From NCBI GenBank assembly GCA_951813015.1, contig CATOTG010000006.1, positions 434,001-498,000 of the forward strand: DNA of 64,000 bases, in the 5' to 3' direction. Both the position numbers and the translations under genes were made by a program. This DNA is from an uncultured Thermoanaerobaculia bacterium (lineage in GTDB: Bacteria > Acidobacteriota > Thermoanaerobaculia > Multivoradales > Multivoraceae). The notes beneath the pieces are model-generated. The model ran no database searches. It was not told the origin of the DNA and worked only from the letters and a program-made list of their open reading frames with translations. This document shows positions 46,781-56,166 of the stretch, one piece after another; the first letter of the stretch is position 1, and every line of letters starts with the position of its first letter.

Positions 46781-47122
46781 CTACGCTCTCCTCAGGAAGT
46801 CAATACATACTATCCAAGTAGCCGTAACAGGCGCCCGTGACGTCTGTGGACGTTTCATATAAACCATTCAAACAAAGGAACTTACGGTCCAGATTGCCTG
46901 ACGGTAAGCGGTGGGCGAAGCAGTGGAGCCATTGTGCATTCTGCGGAAATTCGCGCACCGGTCGGAGTCGAGGCGGTTTCCGTCCGCAGACAGCCCGAAG
47001 CGAACACCGGTGCAATCCGCCGCCACCACGCAACCGGCTCGCGGTGGATCCGCCGGGATTCCGCAGGATGTTCGGCGGCACAGGGGATGCGAGCGGCTGC
47101 GCAACTGAAGTCGAAGCCCGGT
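46781..47122. other. dnaA-dnaN intergenic region (342 bp), no gene seen
   Basis: The half near dnaN is AT-rich for this genome (TTTCATATAAACC, TACATACTATCC) and includes one weak DnaA-box-like sequence, GTCCACA on the minus strand. The half near dnaA is GC-rich without features. It most likely carries the dnaN promoter. A replication-origin role is possible but not supported by multiple boxes. Confidence 0.4.
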
Positions 47123-48457
47123 TCAACTGAGTTGGCGGGCGAAGCGCTCCAACTGAGCGGCCAGACGGTCGTCCTCCGCGCGGCGCCGTTCGATCTGCTC
47201 GACGGAGTACATCACCGTCGAGTGATGCTTGCCGTTGAACAGCCTGCCAATCTCCGGGTACGACATCTCGGTCAGCTGCTTGCAGAGGTACATCGCGATC
47301 TGCCGGGGATAAGTGATCTGCCGGGAGTTGCTCTTGCTCTTGATCTCGCGCACCTTGAGCCCGTAGTGGTGGGCAACGGACTTGACGATCTGCGCCGCGG
47401 AGACAGGGCGGTCCTGTTCGGGCAGGACGTCGCGCAGCGCCTCCTTGGCGAAGTCCAGGTCGAGCCGGGCGCCGGAGAGCGACGCGAAGGCGATGACGCG
47501 GTTGAGCAGTCCTTCGAGCTCCCGCACATTGGAGTGCACTTGGCGGGCGATGAACAGGGCGACATCCGTGTCGAGCTCCAGGCCCTGGAGCTGTCGGGCC
47601 TTGCGTTGGAGAATCGCGACCTTGGTCTCCAGGTCCGGCGCCTGGATGTCGGCCAGAAGACCGGATCCGAAGCGACTCCGCAGCCGCTCTTCCATGTCGG
47701 CCAGGTCCCGCGGCTGCGCGTCGGACGTGACGATGATCTGCTTTTGTCGCGTGTAGAGCACGTTGAACGTGTGGAAGAACTCTTCCTGCGACCGCTCCTT
47801 TTTGGCCAGGAACTGGATGTCGTCGACCAGAAGGACGTCGATCGTCCGGTAGCGCTCCCGGAAAGCGGGCATCCGCTCGAACCGGATCGACGTGATCAGG
47901 TCGTTCACGAAATCCTCGGCGGCCAGGTAGACGACGCGCGTTCCGGGGGCGGTTCCGCGGAGACGGTTGCCGATCGCGTGCAGCAGGTGGGTCTTGCCCA
48001 GGCCCACACCGCCGTAGAGGAAGAGAGGGTTGTAGGCGATCCCGGGCTTCTCCGCCACGGCCTGGGAGGCAGCGCAGGCGAAGCGGTTCGAGTTGCCGAT
48101 GACGAACGAGCCGAAGCGGTACTGCGGGTTGAGGGAGCTGCCGGCTGACGCGTCGTCTTCGACCGCCGCCGACGGCTTCCGCGAAGAACTCGCCGGCCGG
48201 GCGGGTCGCCTGACCGCATCGCTGCTCTTGAAGAGAACCTGGAAGGTCGGCCCCTTGAGATCGGCGATCGCCCAGTCGACGATGGGCCGGAAGCCTTCCT
48301 CCAGCGCCGCGACGAAGCGGGAGTTCGGCGCCTCGAGGACCAACTGTTCGGCATCCTCCGAGGCGACCCGGAGCGGATGGAACCAGGTACGGAACTCATC
48401 CGGCGGCAGGTCGGCACGCAACTGCCGGCGTAGAGTCGGCCACACGGAACTAGGCAT
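47123..48457 (-). CDS. dnaA: Chromosomal replication initiator protein DnaA
   Basis: A 444-residue initiator. Domain I covers about 1-90 (MPSSVWPTLRRQLRADLPPDEFRTWF). A short Ser/Ala linker follows, then the AAA+ domain with NPLFLYGGVGLGKTHLLHAIG (Walker A) and IDVLLVDDIQFLAKK (Walker B). Domain IV ends with the signature NGKHHSTVMYSVEQIERR that binds DnaA boxes. The ATG at 48455-48457 gives the expected N-terminus; a longer upstream frame is not homologous. It is the first gene of dnaA-dnaN-gyrB-gyrA, divergent from mutY. Confidence 0.97.
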   Translation of the reverse strand: MPSSVWPTLRRQLRADLPPDEFRTWFHPLRVASEDAEQLVLEAPNSRFVAALEEGFRPIVDWAIADLKGPTFQVLFKSSDAVRRPARPASSSRKPSAAVEDDASAGSSLNPQYRFGSFVIGNSNRFACAASQAVAEKPGIAYNPLFLYGGVGLGKTHLLHAIGNRLRGTAPGTRVVYLAAEDFVNDLITSIRFERMPAFRERYRTIDVLLVDDIQFLAKKERSQEEFFHTFNVLYTRQKQIIVTSDAQPRDLADMEERLRSRFGSGLLADIQAPDLETKVAILQRKARQLQGLELDTDVALFIARQVHSNVRELEGLLNRVIAFASLSGARLDLDFAKEALRDVLPEQDRPVSAAQIVKSVAHHYGLKVREIKSKSNSRQITYPRQIAMYLCKQLTEMSYPEIGRLFNGKHHSTVMYSVEQIERRRAEDDRLAAQLERFARQLS

Positions 48458-48874
48458 GTCGCGCACTCCGTTCACGCCCGTCTTCCGCCGCCCCGGGACA
48501 GAGTGGCATCGCGCCCTCGAGGACGACCGCCAACTGTTCTTTTCCCTCTTCTCCCTGCTCTTCCCAAAGTCGCACCTGTCCCCCCGGACACCAATCGCCC
48601 GGTCACTACCTGTTCCCCAGGCGGGCGCCAGGGGCCGGTCGCTCCTCAGAGCTATGTTCCGCAGGTTTTCCGCACAGTGTGGAAAACTTTGGGGCGACCG
48701 GCGCGAAAATTCGGGTCTCGGACAAGCGAACGTCCTGTCTCTCCAGGCCGGGCGGTCTCCGTTGCGCGAGACAGGCAGGATAGCAGCGAGCCTTGGAGGG
48801 AACAAGAGGTTTCCTGGCACTTTCTTTATCTCGTCCTTGGCGGCGAGGTCGGCTCCGGTCTCAGGTTCAGGCCC
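48458..48874. other. dnaA-mutY intergenic region with DnaA-box-like palindrome (candidate oriC or dnaA promoter)
   Basis: A 417-bp divergent region without a convincing gene. At 48665-48687 lies the interrupted palindrome GTTTTCCGCACA/TGTGGAAAAC. Its right arm is TTTTCCACA on the minus strand, one mismatch from the DnaA box TTATCCACA. A pyrimidine-rich AT-containing tract (CTGTTCTTTTCCCTCTTCTC) is nearby. A single box pair is less than usual for oriC, so autoregulation of dnaA is an alternative. Confidence 0.4.
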
Positions 48875-49978
48875 TTGTTGGAGCTAGTTCGACCGGCGGG
48901 GCTCGGGCAAGAGCTACTGGCCTGGTTCGACCGTTTCCGCCGCCATCTGCCGTGGCGCGACTCGGAGGATCCGTACGAGCTGCTCGTTGCGGAAGTCATG
49001 CTCCAGCAGACCCGAAGCGAGGTCGTCGCATCGCGCTATCCGGAGTTCCTTGCCGCCTTCCCGACGCTCGAAGGACTGGCCGCTGCCGAAGTCGAGGAAG
49101 TCGAGGCCGCGTGGTCGGGCCTTGGCTACTACCGCCGGGCCCGGAACCTCCATCGGGCGGCGCGCCTGGTGGCCGAGCGGGGCGAGTTTCCCGAGAGTGC
49201 CGCGGAGTGGAGCGAGCTGCCCGGAGTCGGCGCGTATACATCGGCGATCCTGGCCAGCCGGCTGGCCGGGGAATGTGTGCCGGTGCTCGACGGCAACGTG
49301 GAGCGCGTCCTGAGCCGCTTCCTGGCTTCGTCGCGGCCGCCCAAGCGTGCCGGAGCCCGACGGCTGCTGCTGGCTACCGCCGCGAAGCTGCTGGATCCCG
49401 GGAGGCCGGGCGACTCGAATCAGGCCCTGATGGAGCTGGGTTCGCTGGTTTGCCGTCGCGGACGCCCGGATTGCGCGGTTTGTCCGCTCGCTCCGGGTTG
49501 CCAGGCTTTCCAGAGCGACGGGCTGGATCCCCGGGCTTTCCCCGCCGCGTCACGCGGGCGGGCTCGCGCGAAGGTCGTTTGCTTCACGGCCGTGGTGAGG
49601 AGCGGCCACGGCCTGCTGTTGCACCGCCGCCCGGAAGACGCGAACTGGCTGGCCGGCCGCTGGCATCTGCCGACGGTTGAACTCGCGAGCGGCGATGAAT
49701 CGGCAAGCGAAGCGGCCGAGCTGCTCCGGGAGGAGTTCGGCGGGGCGTGGGATTGCGACGTCGACCGTGTCGCGGTGCGCCACGCCGTCACCTACCGGGA
49801 CTTCCTGGTGCGGGTCGCGCTTGCGCGCTGGCGGCCGGCCCCTGAAGCGGCGGCGCCCCACGCGGGTTCGGATCCGGGCCGCCTCCGGTGGTTCGCTCCG
49901 GAGGAGGTCGCCGGCTTGCCGACGTCGTCGTTGCTGGGCAAGTCGTTGGCCCGGATGCCAATACACTCCGGCGCATGA
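48875..49978 (+). CDS. mutY: Adenine DNA glycosylase MutY
   Basis: A protein of about 367 residues that removes adenine mispaired with 8-oxoguanine. The catalytic glutamate lies in LLVAEVMLQQTRSEVV. The helix-hairpin-helix is LPGVGAYTSAILA with the catalytic Asp in VPVLDGNVERVL. A 4Fe-4S cluster is formed by C-x6-C-x2-C-x5-C (CRRGRPDCAVCPLAPGC). The C-terminus is a NUDIX-like 8-oxoG recognition domain (LLLHRRPEDANWLAGRWHLPTVE). No ATG fits; TTGs at 48875 and 48878 are the likely starts. The stop overlaps the next gene's ATG (ATGA). Confidence 0.93.
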   Translation: MLELVRPAGLGQELLAWFDRFRRHLPWRDSEDPYELLVAEVMLQQTRSEVVASRYPEFLAAFPTLEGLAAAEVEEVEAAWSGLGYYRRARNLHRAARLVAERGEFPESAAEWSELPGVGAYTSAILASRLAGECVPVLDGNVERVLSRFLASSRPPKRAGARRLLLATAAKLLDPGRPGDSNQALMELGSLVCRRGRPDCAVCPLAPGCQAFQSDGLDPRAFPAASRGRARAKVVCFTAVVRSGHGLLLHRRPEDANWLAGRWHLPTVELASGDESASEAAELLREEFGGAWDCDVDRVAVRHAVTYRDFLVRVALARWRPAPEAAAPHAGSDPGRLRWFAPEEVAGLPTSSLLGKSLARMPIHSGA

Positions 49979-51186
49979 CGAACCGCAGGGTCCCCGCGCC
50001 CCGGGAGAAGCGGATTCCGTTCGTCGACCTGGCGGCTCAGTCGCGGCGGTTGCGACCGGAAATCGAACGACGGATCGCTACCGTCCTCGACCACGGCCGC
50101 TATGTGATGGGTCCTGAAATCGAGGAGCTGGAGGCGGAACTGGGGCGGCTGGGCGGCGCGGCCGCCGTCGCCGTGTCGAGCGGATCGGACGCGCTCCTGA
50201 TCGCCCTGCTCGCGCTGGACATAGGGCGCGGAGAGGGTCGGCCCGAAGCGGTGTTCGTGCCCTCCTTCACGTTCACGGCGACTGCCGAAGTCGTCCTGTT
50301 GGCGGGCGCCGTGCCGGTTTTCGTCGACGTGCGCGAGGATGACTTTCTGCTCGACCTCGATTCGCTCGGTCAGGAGTTCGACCGGCTGATGCGCAGCGGA
50401 AGCGCTGTTCCCAGGGCCGTGATCACCGTCGATCTGTTCGGCCAGCCGATGCCCGAGCATCCGCTCGGTGAATGGGCGGCGGCAAGGGACCTCGAGGTGA
50501 TTTCGGATGCCGCCCAGAGCTTCGGGGCGCGCCTCGGGGGCGTGCCCGTGGGATCGCTGGCGAAGCTGACGACGACGAGTTTCTACCCGGCCAAGCCGCT
50601 TGGCGGCTATGGCGACGGTGGCGCGGTTCTCGGCACGGAACCTGCGATCCTGGATGTGGTCCGTTCGATCCGGGAGCACGGCCAGAGCGTCGACCGCTAC
50701 GACATCGTGCGCCTCGGGATGAACGGGCGGCTGGACACGCTGCAGGCGGCGGTGCTGCTGGCCAAGCTCACGATCTTCGAGCAGGAGCTCGCGGCCCGCC
50801 GCGCGGTGGCTGCGGGCTATACGGAAAGACTGGAGGCCGCGTCGACGTCGATGAGCGCGCCCTGGCGCGTCGCGGCGCCGGTGTGCGGCGCCGGGGTGGA
50901 GTCGAGCTGGGCCCAGTACACGCTGCGCGTGGACGACCGGGACACAAGGCCGTCGGCATCTACCCGGGATGCGCTGCGGGGCCATCTGGACCGGGCCGGG
51001 ATTCCGACCGCGGTCTACTACCCGCGTCCGATGCACCTGCAGCCGGCGTACGAGCCGTACGGCCGAGGCCCGGGCTCACTTCCCACCAGCGAAAGCCTTG
51101 CGGACCGCGTCGTCAGCCTGCCGATGCACCCCTACCTCGACGAGTCGGCGCTGGACCGCATCTGCAACCGCATCGCGAACACGTAA
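49975..51186 (+). CDS. DegT/DnrJ/EryC1/StrS-family sugar aminotransferase
   Basis: A 403-residue PLP aminotransferase acting on nucleotide-linked keto-sugars. Family motifs are IPFVDLAAQSRRLRPEI at the N-terminus, AVSSGSDALLIALLAL, VFVPSFTFTATAEVVLLAGAVPVFVDV, EVISDAAQSFGA and the PLP lysine in TSFYPAKPLGGYGDGGAV. The C-terminal MHLQPAY and SLPMHPYLDE segments are typical. The donor and sugar are unknown; products usually enter O-antigen or other glycans. Translation is coupled to mutY by an ATGA overlap, an unexpected pairing. Confidence 0.93.
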   Translation: MTNRRVPAPREKRIPFVDLAAQSRRLRPEIERRIATVLDHGRYVMGPEIEELEAELGRLGGAAAVAVSSGSDALLIALLALDIGRGEGRPEAVFVPSFTFTATAEVVLLAGAVPVFVDVREDDFLLDLDSLGQEFDRLMRSGSAVPRAVITVDLFGQPMPEHPLGEWAAARDLEVISDAAQSFGARLGGVPVGSLAKLTTTSFYPAKPLGGYGDGGAVLGTEPAILDVVRSIREHGQSVDRYDIVRLGMNGRLDTLQAAVLLAKLTIFEQELAARRAVAAGYTERLEAASTSMSAPWRVAAPVCGAGVESSWAQYTLRVDDRDTRPSASTRDALRGHLDRAGIPTAVYYPRPMHLQPAYEPYGRGPGSLPTSESLADRVVSLPMHPYLDESALDRICNRIANT

Positions 51187-51246
51187 GCGTCGGTTGCACC
51201 CGCCTGACGGAGGTTGCACCCGCCCGTCTTGGGTCCGGATGGGCTC

Positions 51247-52557
51247 TCAGGGATCAGGAGCCATGCAGGCTGCAGCCTGGATCAGGGAGTCGGCTGCGTA
51301 GTCAAGTTGGCGCCCGGTGACGACCAGGGGCGGTGCGATCTGCAGGACCGTGCCGGAGGCGCCGCCGCTCAGGGCGATCAGGCCGCGCTCGAGGAGGCGC
51401 CGGGAGAGGCGGGAAGCGCGCTCGCGCCCGTCGAGTTGGACGCCCCACAGGAGTGCTGTGCCGCGGACGTCGACGACGCCGGGGTGCTGCGCGAGCGGTT
51501 CGACGCGATGGGCGAAGCGGCGGCCCATTCGCCGGGAACGCTCGATCAGGCCTTCACTCTCGATCACTTCGAGGGTCGCGAGAGCGGCGGCGCAGGCGAG
51601 TGGGTGGGCGACGAAGGTCGCGGTGTGACGGGCCTCGCCGTCTGTTTGCCAGGAGGCCATGACCTCCTTTTTTCCGAGCACGGCGGCGATCGGGAGACCG
51701 CCGCCGAGGGCCTTGCCGCAGCAGATGAGGTCGGGCTCGATGCCCGCCTCTTCGCTCAGGAACCACTCGCCGCAGCGGCCGAAGGCGGTGAAGATTTCGT
51801 CAACCGCCAGCACCACGTCGTGCCCGCGGCAGGTCGCGGCCAATCCGGCCAACCAGCCGGGAGGCGGCCATCGGGTCGCTTCGCGGCCGATCACCGGCTC
51901 GACCAGACAGGTTCCGACCGACGGCTGCTGTTCCAGCAGGTGCTGCACCTCGTCAAGCCTGGCGCCATGGGGCAGACGGTGAACCCGGTTCTCCAGCGGC
52001 TCGGTGAAGGGAGTCCGAAAAGCCGGCCTCGAGGCGCTCTGGAGGGCCCCCAGCGTTGTGCCGTGGTAGGCCGGCGTGAAGGAGAGGATTCCGGGACGAC
52101 CGCTGTAGAGACGGCCCGTCTTGAGAGCGACCTCCACCGCGTCGGCGCCCGAGGCGGCGAAGTAGACGCGGGGCTCGCGAAGAGGCGCCAGAAAACCCAG
52201 GCGCTCACTCAGTTCAAGGCGGGCCGGATGCGCGTAGACGTCACCGAGCCCGTGGAGCAGACGATCCGCCTGCCGCTTGAGCGCCGACACGACGTCCGGA
52301 TGCCGGTGGCCAACTGCCGCGACCCCGAAGCCTGCCGTCAGGTCGAGATAGCGATTGCCGTCGATATCGAGCACATTGCTGCCAAGCGCCTCCTCCCACA
52401 GCATCGCCGTGGCTCCGCCTGTCAGGGTGTTGATCCCGGGCGCCTCGGCCGCGTCCAGCCGTGCGGCTGCCTTCCGCGCACGTGGCCCCGGAGGCAGCGT
52501 TCGCATTCGCGGAAGCTGATCGCCGCGGTCGAGTCGGTGTGAACCAGGAGAGACCAT
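51247..52557 (-). CDS. Class III (acetylornithine/GABA-type) aminotransferase
   Basis: A 436-residue PLP enzyme of the omega-aminotransferase family. It contains VLDIDGNRYLDLTAGFGVAAVGHRHPDVV, FAASGADAVEVALKTGRLYSGRPGILSF, the metal/PLP motif VVLAVDEIFTAFGRCGEWF and the lysine in ICCGKALGGGLPIAAVLG. Substrate preference (4-aminobutyrate, acetylornithine or another amine) cannot be read from the sequence. It faces the sugar aminotransferase convergently. The 60-bp gap contains a direct repeat of GGTTGCACCCGCC and a motif shared with the flanks of the ruvB-associated repeats. Confidence 0.9.
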   Translation of the reverse strand: MVSPGSHRLDRGDQLPRMRTLPPGPRARKAAARLDAAEAPGINTLTGGATAMLWEEALGSNVLDIDGNRYLDLTAGFGVAAVGHRHPDVVSALKRQADRLLHGLGDVYAHPARLELSERLGFLAPLREPRVYFAASGADAVEVALKTGRLYSGRPGILSFTPAYHGTTLGALQSASRPAFRTPFTEPLENRVHRLPHGARLDEVQHLLEQQPSVGTCLVEPVIGREATRWPPPGWLAGLAATCRGHDVVLAVDEIFTAFGRCGEWFLSEEAGIEPDLICCGKALGGGLPIAAVLGKKEVMASWQTDGEARHTATFVAHPLACAAALATLEVIESEGLIERSRRMGRRFAHRVEPLAQHPGVVDVRGTALLWGVQLDGRERASRLSRRLLERGLIALSGGASGTVLQIAPPLVVTGRQLDYAADSLIQAAACMAPDP

Positions 52558-52602
52558 GCAGACCGCCGGAGGCTTGGCGTCCTCCGCCAGCCGGATGCCA
52601 GG

Positions 52603-53190
52603 CTACAGGGAGCGGCGGCCGGCCAGCGACCGGGCCAGGGTGACCTGGTCGGCATAGTCGATGTCGCCGCCGACGGGGAGGCCGAAGGCCAGCCGGGTGA
52701 CGCGTACGCCGCGTTTGCCCAGGAGGCCGGCGAGGTAGAGGGCGGTGGCTTCGCCCTCGACGTTCGGGTTCATCGCGAGAATCGCCTCCTCGACGCCGTC
52801 GAGCCGGTCGAGGAGGGAGGCGACGGTCAGTTCGTCGGGCCCGACGCCGCGTTGGGGCGAGAGGGAGCCCAGCAGGGCGTGGTAGATGCCCTGAAACTCA
52901 CCGGTGCGCTCGATCGGTTCGATGTTGAACGGCTCCTCGACGACGCAGAGCTTGGACTGGTCGCGCTCCGGGTCGCTGCAGATCGAACAGGGATCCACCG
53001 CGGTGATCTGATGGCAGGTGGAGCAGTGGATCATCCGGTCCTTGACGTCGATGACCGCCTTGGCAAGCGCTTCCGCCCGTGCCCGGTCGACGCGGAGAAG
53101 GTGGTGGGCCAGTCGCCGGGCGGTCTTCGGGCCGATACCCGGCAGGCGCGCGAGCTCCTCTACCAGGCTGGACAGAGGATCTGCCGCCAT
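52603..53190 (-). CDS. recR: Recombination mediator RecR
   Basis: A 195-residue RecFOR-pathway protein that helps RecA load at gaps. The helix-hairpin-helix LARLPGIGPKTARRLAHHLL comes first. A four-cysteine zinc motif CSTCHQITAVDPCSIC follows. The TOPRIM region is KLCVVEEPFNIEPIERTGEFQGIYHALLG ... NPNVEGEATALYLAGLL. The C-terminal Walker-B-like AFGLPVGGDIDYADQVTLARSL completes it. The start codon overlaps the ybaB stop by one base. The order dnaX-ybaB-recR is the classical one. Confidence 0.97.
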   Translation of the reverse strand: MAADPLSSLVEELARLPGIGPKTARRLAHHLLRVDRARAEALAKAVIDVKDRMIHCSTCHQITAVDPCSICSDPERDQSKLCVVEEPFNIEPIERTGEFQGIYHALLGSLSPQRGVGPDELTVASLLDRLDGVEEAILAMNPNVEGEATALYLAGLLGKRGVRVTRLAFGLPVGGDIDYADQVTLARSLAGRRSL

Positions 53191-53483
53191 CAGGTCAGGC
53201 CGGGGATCCCGGCGGCCATGCCGCCGAGGCGTTGGCCGACGTACTCGTTGACCTTGCGTCCGGCTTCGTTCACGGCGGCCTGCACGAGGTCCTGGACGAT
53301 GTCCGCATCCTCGGGGTTGAGCATTTCGGGATCGATGCGAACGGCGAGCACCTCCTTTTCGCCGTTCATGCGCACTTCGACCATGCCGCCGCCGACGCTG
53401 GCGGTGAACTCGGCCGTGGCCAGATCACGCTGCATCTGCTGCTGCATTTCCTGGGCCTGTCGCATCAGCTTCTGAATGTTCAT
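53190..53483 (-). CDS. ybaB: YbaB/EbfC nucleoid-associated protein
   Basis: A 97-residue DNA-binding protein that forms a tweezer-like dimer. It begins MNIQKLMRQAQEMQQQMQRDLA, followed by the central beta segment VGGGMVEVRMNGEKEVLAVRIDPEML and the C-terminal helix VNEAGRKVNEYVGQRLGG. Length and order are standard. It lies between dnaX and recR, sharing one base with the recR start. Confidence 0.96.
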   Translation of the reverse strand: MNIQKLMRQAQEMQQQMQRDLATAEFTASVGGGMVEVRMNGEKEVLAVRIDPEMLNPEDADIVQDLVQAAVNEAGRKVNEYVGQRLGGMAAGIPGLT

Positions 53484-53520
53484 CGCGGTTGTTCCTGTCG
53501 GGTGTTGAGCTCGAGAGCAG

Positions 53521-55227
53521 TCAACGGGTTCGGGGTCTGACGTCGACCACGCGGCCGCCGAAGATATCGAGCACGGCGCGCACGGTCGGATCCTTTTCGG
53601 CGGCGGTGCGGCCTTCGGCGCCCGGCGGGGGCGTGCGGCTGGCTGGCGCCCGCGCTGGCTGGCCGGCGGGCGCGGCGGCGCTCGACTTCTGCGCGCCGCC
53701 GCGGGCGTTGCTTTGCGCCGGCGCCGGCGCCGGCGTGGAGGCTGCGGGGCCGGCCGCGGGCTCGGAGTCGCGTTCCGGCGGGCGCGGCGCGGCGGGGGTC
53801 GTCTTCCAGGCGGCCGCGGGCCCCAGGACCGCGCGTGCGGCGGCCTTCATTTGGCCGGCCTTCGCCTCATCGCGTAGCGCGTCATCGAGCGCCGGCCCGG
53901 CCGTGACGACGAGCGTGCTGCCCTGAACGGCGAAGTGGGCCTTGTGGAAGTCGAGCAGGCCGGCCAGCGAAGCATGGTTCGAAGCGAGGAATCGTCTGAT
54001 CTCGTCCGTCGCATCCGAGCCGACGCCGGGGCAGGCCGGTGCGCAGGACCTGCGCTCTGGTGGCGGTGCGCCGGCTTCGGGAGGGTTCGGCAGAGCGGCG
54101 CCAAGCTGCTCGATGCGCACCAGCCGCGGCAGTTCGGCCGCGCGGAGCAGGGCGACCTCGAGTGCGAGGCCGGGAGCGTCGGCGCGCCTCACGACGGACT
54201 CGCTGCTGAGCAACAGGTGCAGGAGCCGAAGCAGGTTCTCGTAGCCCGCGCCGGACGCGACCCGCGCGAGTCCGGTCGCGGCCTCGGCGGGCAGGTCGAG
54301 TTGCTCCGGGTCGAGACCCTGCGCCAGATGCAGGGCGCTGCGCAGGAATCCGAGGAAGTGGGTGAACACCTGCCGCGGGTCGGTTCCGTCGTCCTCGATC
54401 GACCGGATCGTCCGGGAGACGCGCGCGCCCTCGCCGGCGAGGATGGCCTCGAGGAGACCGGAGAGCAGCTCGGCGTCGATTCCCCCGAGCAGCCTGCCGA
54501 CATCCTCGTCGGCAAGCTTGCCGCCGCCGAAGGTGGCGAGTTGATCGAGCAAGGCCACCGCATCGCGCATGCTGCCTTCCGAAGCCCGCGCGATCAGGCG
54601 AAGGGTTGCCCGGCTCGCCTCGATCTTCTCCTCCTCGCAGATCCTCGCAAGATGGGCAACCATCGGGTTGGCGGGCACGCGGCGGAAGTGGAACTCCTGG
54701 CAGCGGGACAGGATTGTTGCCGGCACGATCTCGATTTCGGTGGTCGCGAAGACGAAGCTGAGATGGGCGGGCGGCTCCTCGACGATCTTGAGCAGAGCGT
54801 CGAAGGCCTGTCTGGACAGCCGGTGGATCTCGTCGAGCACGACGACCTTGTAGCGATCCCGGGCAGGGCCGTACTTGAGGCTCTCGGTGAGATCGCGAAC
54901 CTGTTCGACCTTGGAGTAGGTTGCGGCGTCGATCTCGAGCACGTCGAGGTCTCCGCCCTGCCTGATCTCCCGGCAGACGAGGCACTTGTCGCAGGGGTCG
55001 GCGACCGGTGCGGTGGTGGAACCGTCTTCTCCGACGCAGTTCAGGGCCTTCGCGAGGATGCGCGCGGCGGTCGTCTTGCCGACGCCACGGATGCCCGAGA
55101 ACAGGTAGGCCTGGGCGATTCGCCCCTCGCGCAGGGCGTTCCCCAGCGCGGTCACGATCGCCTCCTGCCCGACCAGGTCGGCGAACGTCTGGGGGCGCCA
55201 CTTGCGCGCCAGCGCCTGGTACGCCAT
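53521..55227 (-). CDS. dnaX: DNA polymerase III subunits gamma/tau (DnaX)
   Basis: A 568-residue clamp-loader ATPase. It begins MAYQALARKWRPQTFADLVGQEAIV. Walker A is FSGIRGVGKTTAARILAKALNC, a zinc module follows (CDKCLVCREI), and Walker B is VVVLDEIHRLSRQAFDALLK with the SRC motif in LSRCQEFHFRR. The C-terminal third is Ala/Pro-rich (AGPAASTPAPAPAQ) before a terminal domain, as in tau. I did not recognise an obvious A-rich slippery site for a short gamma form. A repeat-terminus-like sequence (CTGGCAGCCCGG) lies just upstream of the start. Confidence 0.96.
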   Translation of the reverse strand: MAYQALARKWRPQTFADLVGQEAIVTALGNALREGRIAQAYLFSGIRGVGKTTAARILAKALNCVGEDGSTTAPVADPCDKCLVCREIRQGGDLDVLEIDAATYSKVEQVRDLTESLKYGPARDRYKVVVLDEIHRLSRQAFDALLKIVEEPPAHLSFVFATTEIEIVPATILSRCQEFHFRRVPANPMVAHLARICEEEKIEASRATLRLIARASEGSMRDAVALLDQLATFGGGKLADEDVGRLLGGIDAELLSGLLEAILAGEGARVSRTIRSIEDDGTDPRQVFTHFLGFLRSALHLAQGLDPEQLDLPAEAATGLARVASGAGYENLLRLLHLLLSSESVVRRADAPGLALEVALLRAAELPRLVRIEQLGAALPNPPEAGAPPPERRSCAPACPGVGSDATDEIRRFLASNHASLAGLLDFHKAHFAVQGSTLVVTAGPALDDALRDEAKAGQMKAAARAVLGPAAAWKTTPAAPRPPERDSEPAAGPAASTPAPAPAQSNARGGAQKSSAAAPAGQPARAPASRTPPPGAEGRTAAEKDPTVRAVLDIFGGRVVDVRPRTR

Positions 55228-55334
55228 GGCCTACCTGGCAGCCCGGAGGAAGTGTCGCGCGACGGATCGCTCCGGCGCCGGAACCGCGCCGGTCGACCCT
55301 GACGGTGTGATCGCCGACCGGGACAGAGAAGTCA

Positions 55335-55444
55335 CTGAAGGGTTCCGGCTGAACTGCGCCCTCGAAACGAACACCCTATCGCTGCTCCCTTCCGGGCCTG
55401 ACGAGGTTCGGGGCCGGTCGATACACAGGGCCCGAACCCTTCGG
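55335..55444 (-). ncRNA. ffs: Signal recognition particle RNA (small 4.5S type)
   Basis: The minus strand contains the SRP domain IV signature GTCAGGCCCGGAAGGGAGCAGC, the GGAA tetraloop and asymmetric loop bound by Ffh. The ends pair over GAAGGGTT (55337-55344) and AACCCTTC (55435-55442), giving an elongated hairpin of about 110 nt without an Alu domain. It lies upstream of dnaX. Ends are estimated from pairing. Confidence 0.88.
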
Positions 55445-55562
55445 TCACCTCTCGACCCGCGCCACGGCGTGGAGGCGAGGATCGAACCGGATGGTACCAG
55501 CCCGCAGCGGGTCGTCGATGCGGCGCGACGCCGGAGCGGGTGCTGCTACGGTTGCTCGCCGA

Positions 55563-56030
55563 GTGGACGATCGAACGGCGATGGAGTCGGCCCTCGACGA
55601 GGCCCGTCGCGCGGCAGCCGCCGGAGAGGTTCCGGTGGGGGCCGTCGTGGTGCGGGATGAGGAGGTCGTCGGTCGGGGCCACAACCGCAGGGAGTCCTGG
55701 GGCGATCCGATGGCGCATGCCGAGATGATCGCGCTGGCCCGGGCTGCCGCGCGCCAGCAGGACTGGCGGCTGGAGGGTTGCTCGGTGTACGTCACCCTGG
55801 AGCCCTGCGCGATGTGCGCCGGCGCCATGGTCAACGCCCGCATCGACCGACTCGTATTCGGGGCGCGGGATCCGAAGGGTGGCTACTGCGGCTCGGTCGG
55901 GGACCTCGTCCGTGAGCCGAGACTGAATCACCAAATCACGGTATGCTCCGGCGTCCTGGCGGAGGAGAGCTCAGAATTGTTGCGCTCGTTCTTCCGGCGT
56001 CTACGGTCGGGCGGGCGATCGAATTTGTAG
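55563..56030 (+). CDS. tadA: tRNA-specific adenosine deaminase TadA
   Basis: A protein of about 155 residues that converts A34 to inosine in tRNA-Arg(ACG). Zinc and catalytic motifs are MAHAEMIALARAA (H-A-E) and VTLEPCAMCAGAMVNARI (PCxxC), with the substrate-site stretch GEVPVGAVVVRDEE. The GTG at 55563 gives the usual seven-residue lead before MESALDEAR; the ATG at 55581 is an alternative. The C-terminus LLRSFFRRLR is typical. Its TAG stop is directly followed, without any gap, by the first base of tRNA-Ser(GGA). Confidence 0.94.
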   Translation: MDDRTAMESALDEARRAAAAGEVPVGAVVVRDEEVVGRGHNRRESWGDPMAHAEMIALARAAARQQDWRLEGCSVYVTLEPCAMCAGAMVNARIDRLVFGARDPKGGYCGSVGDLVREPRLNHQITVCSGVLAEESSELLRSFFRRLRSGGRSNL

Positions 56031-56120
<90 letters not shown>

Positions 56121-56166
56121 TTCCGGGGCAGGAGAAGGCGGAATACGCCGAAAGGGCGACGAACGA

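Noticed and set aside
46781..47122. oriC between dnaN and dnaA
   Set aside because: Only one weak DnaA-box-like sequence was found; an AT-rich stretch alone is more simply the dnaN promoter.
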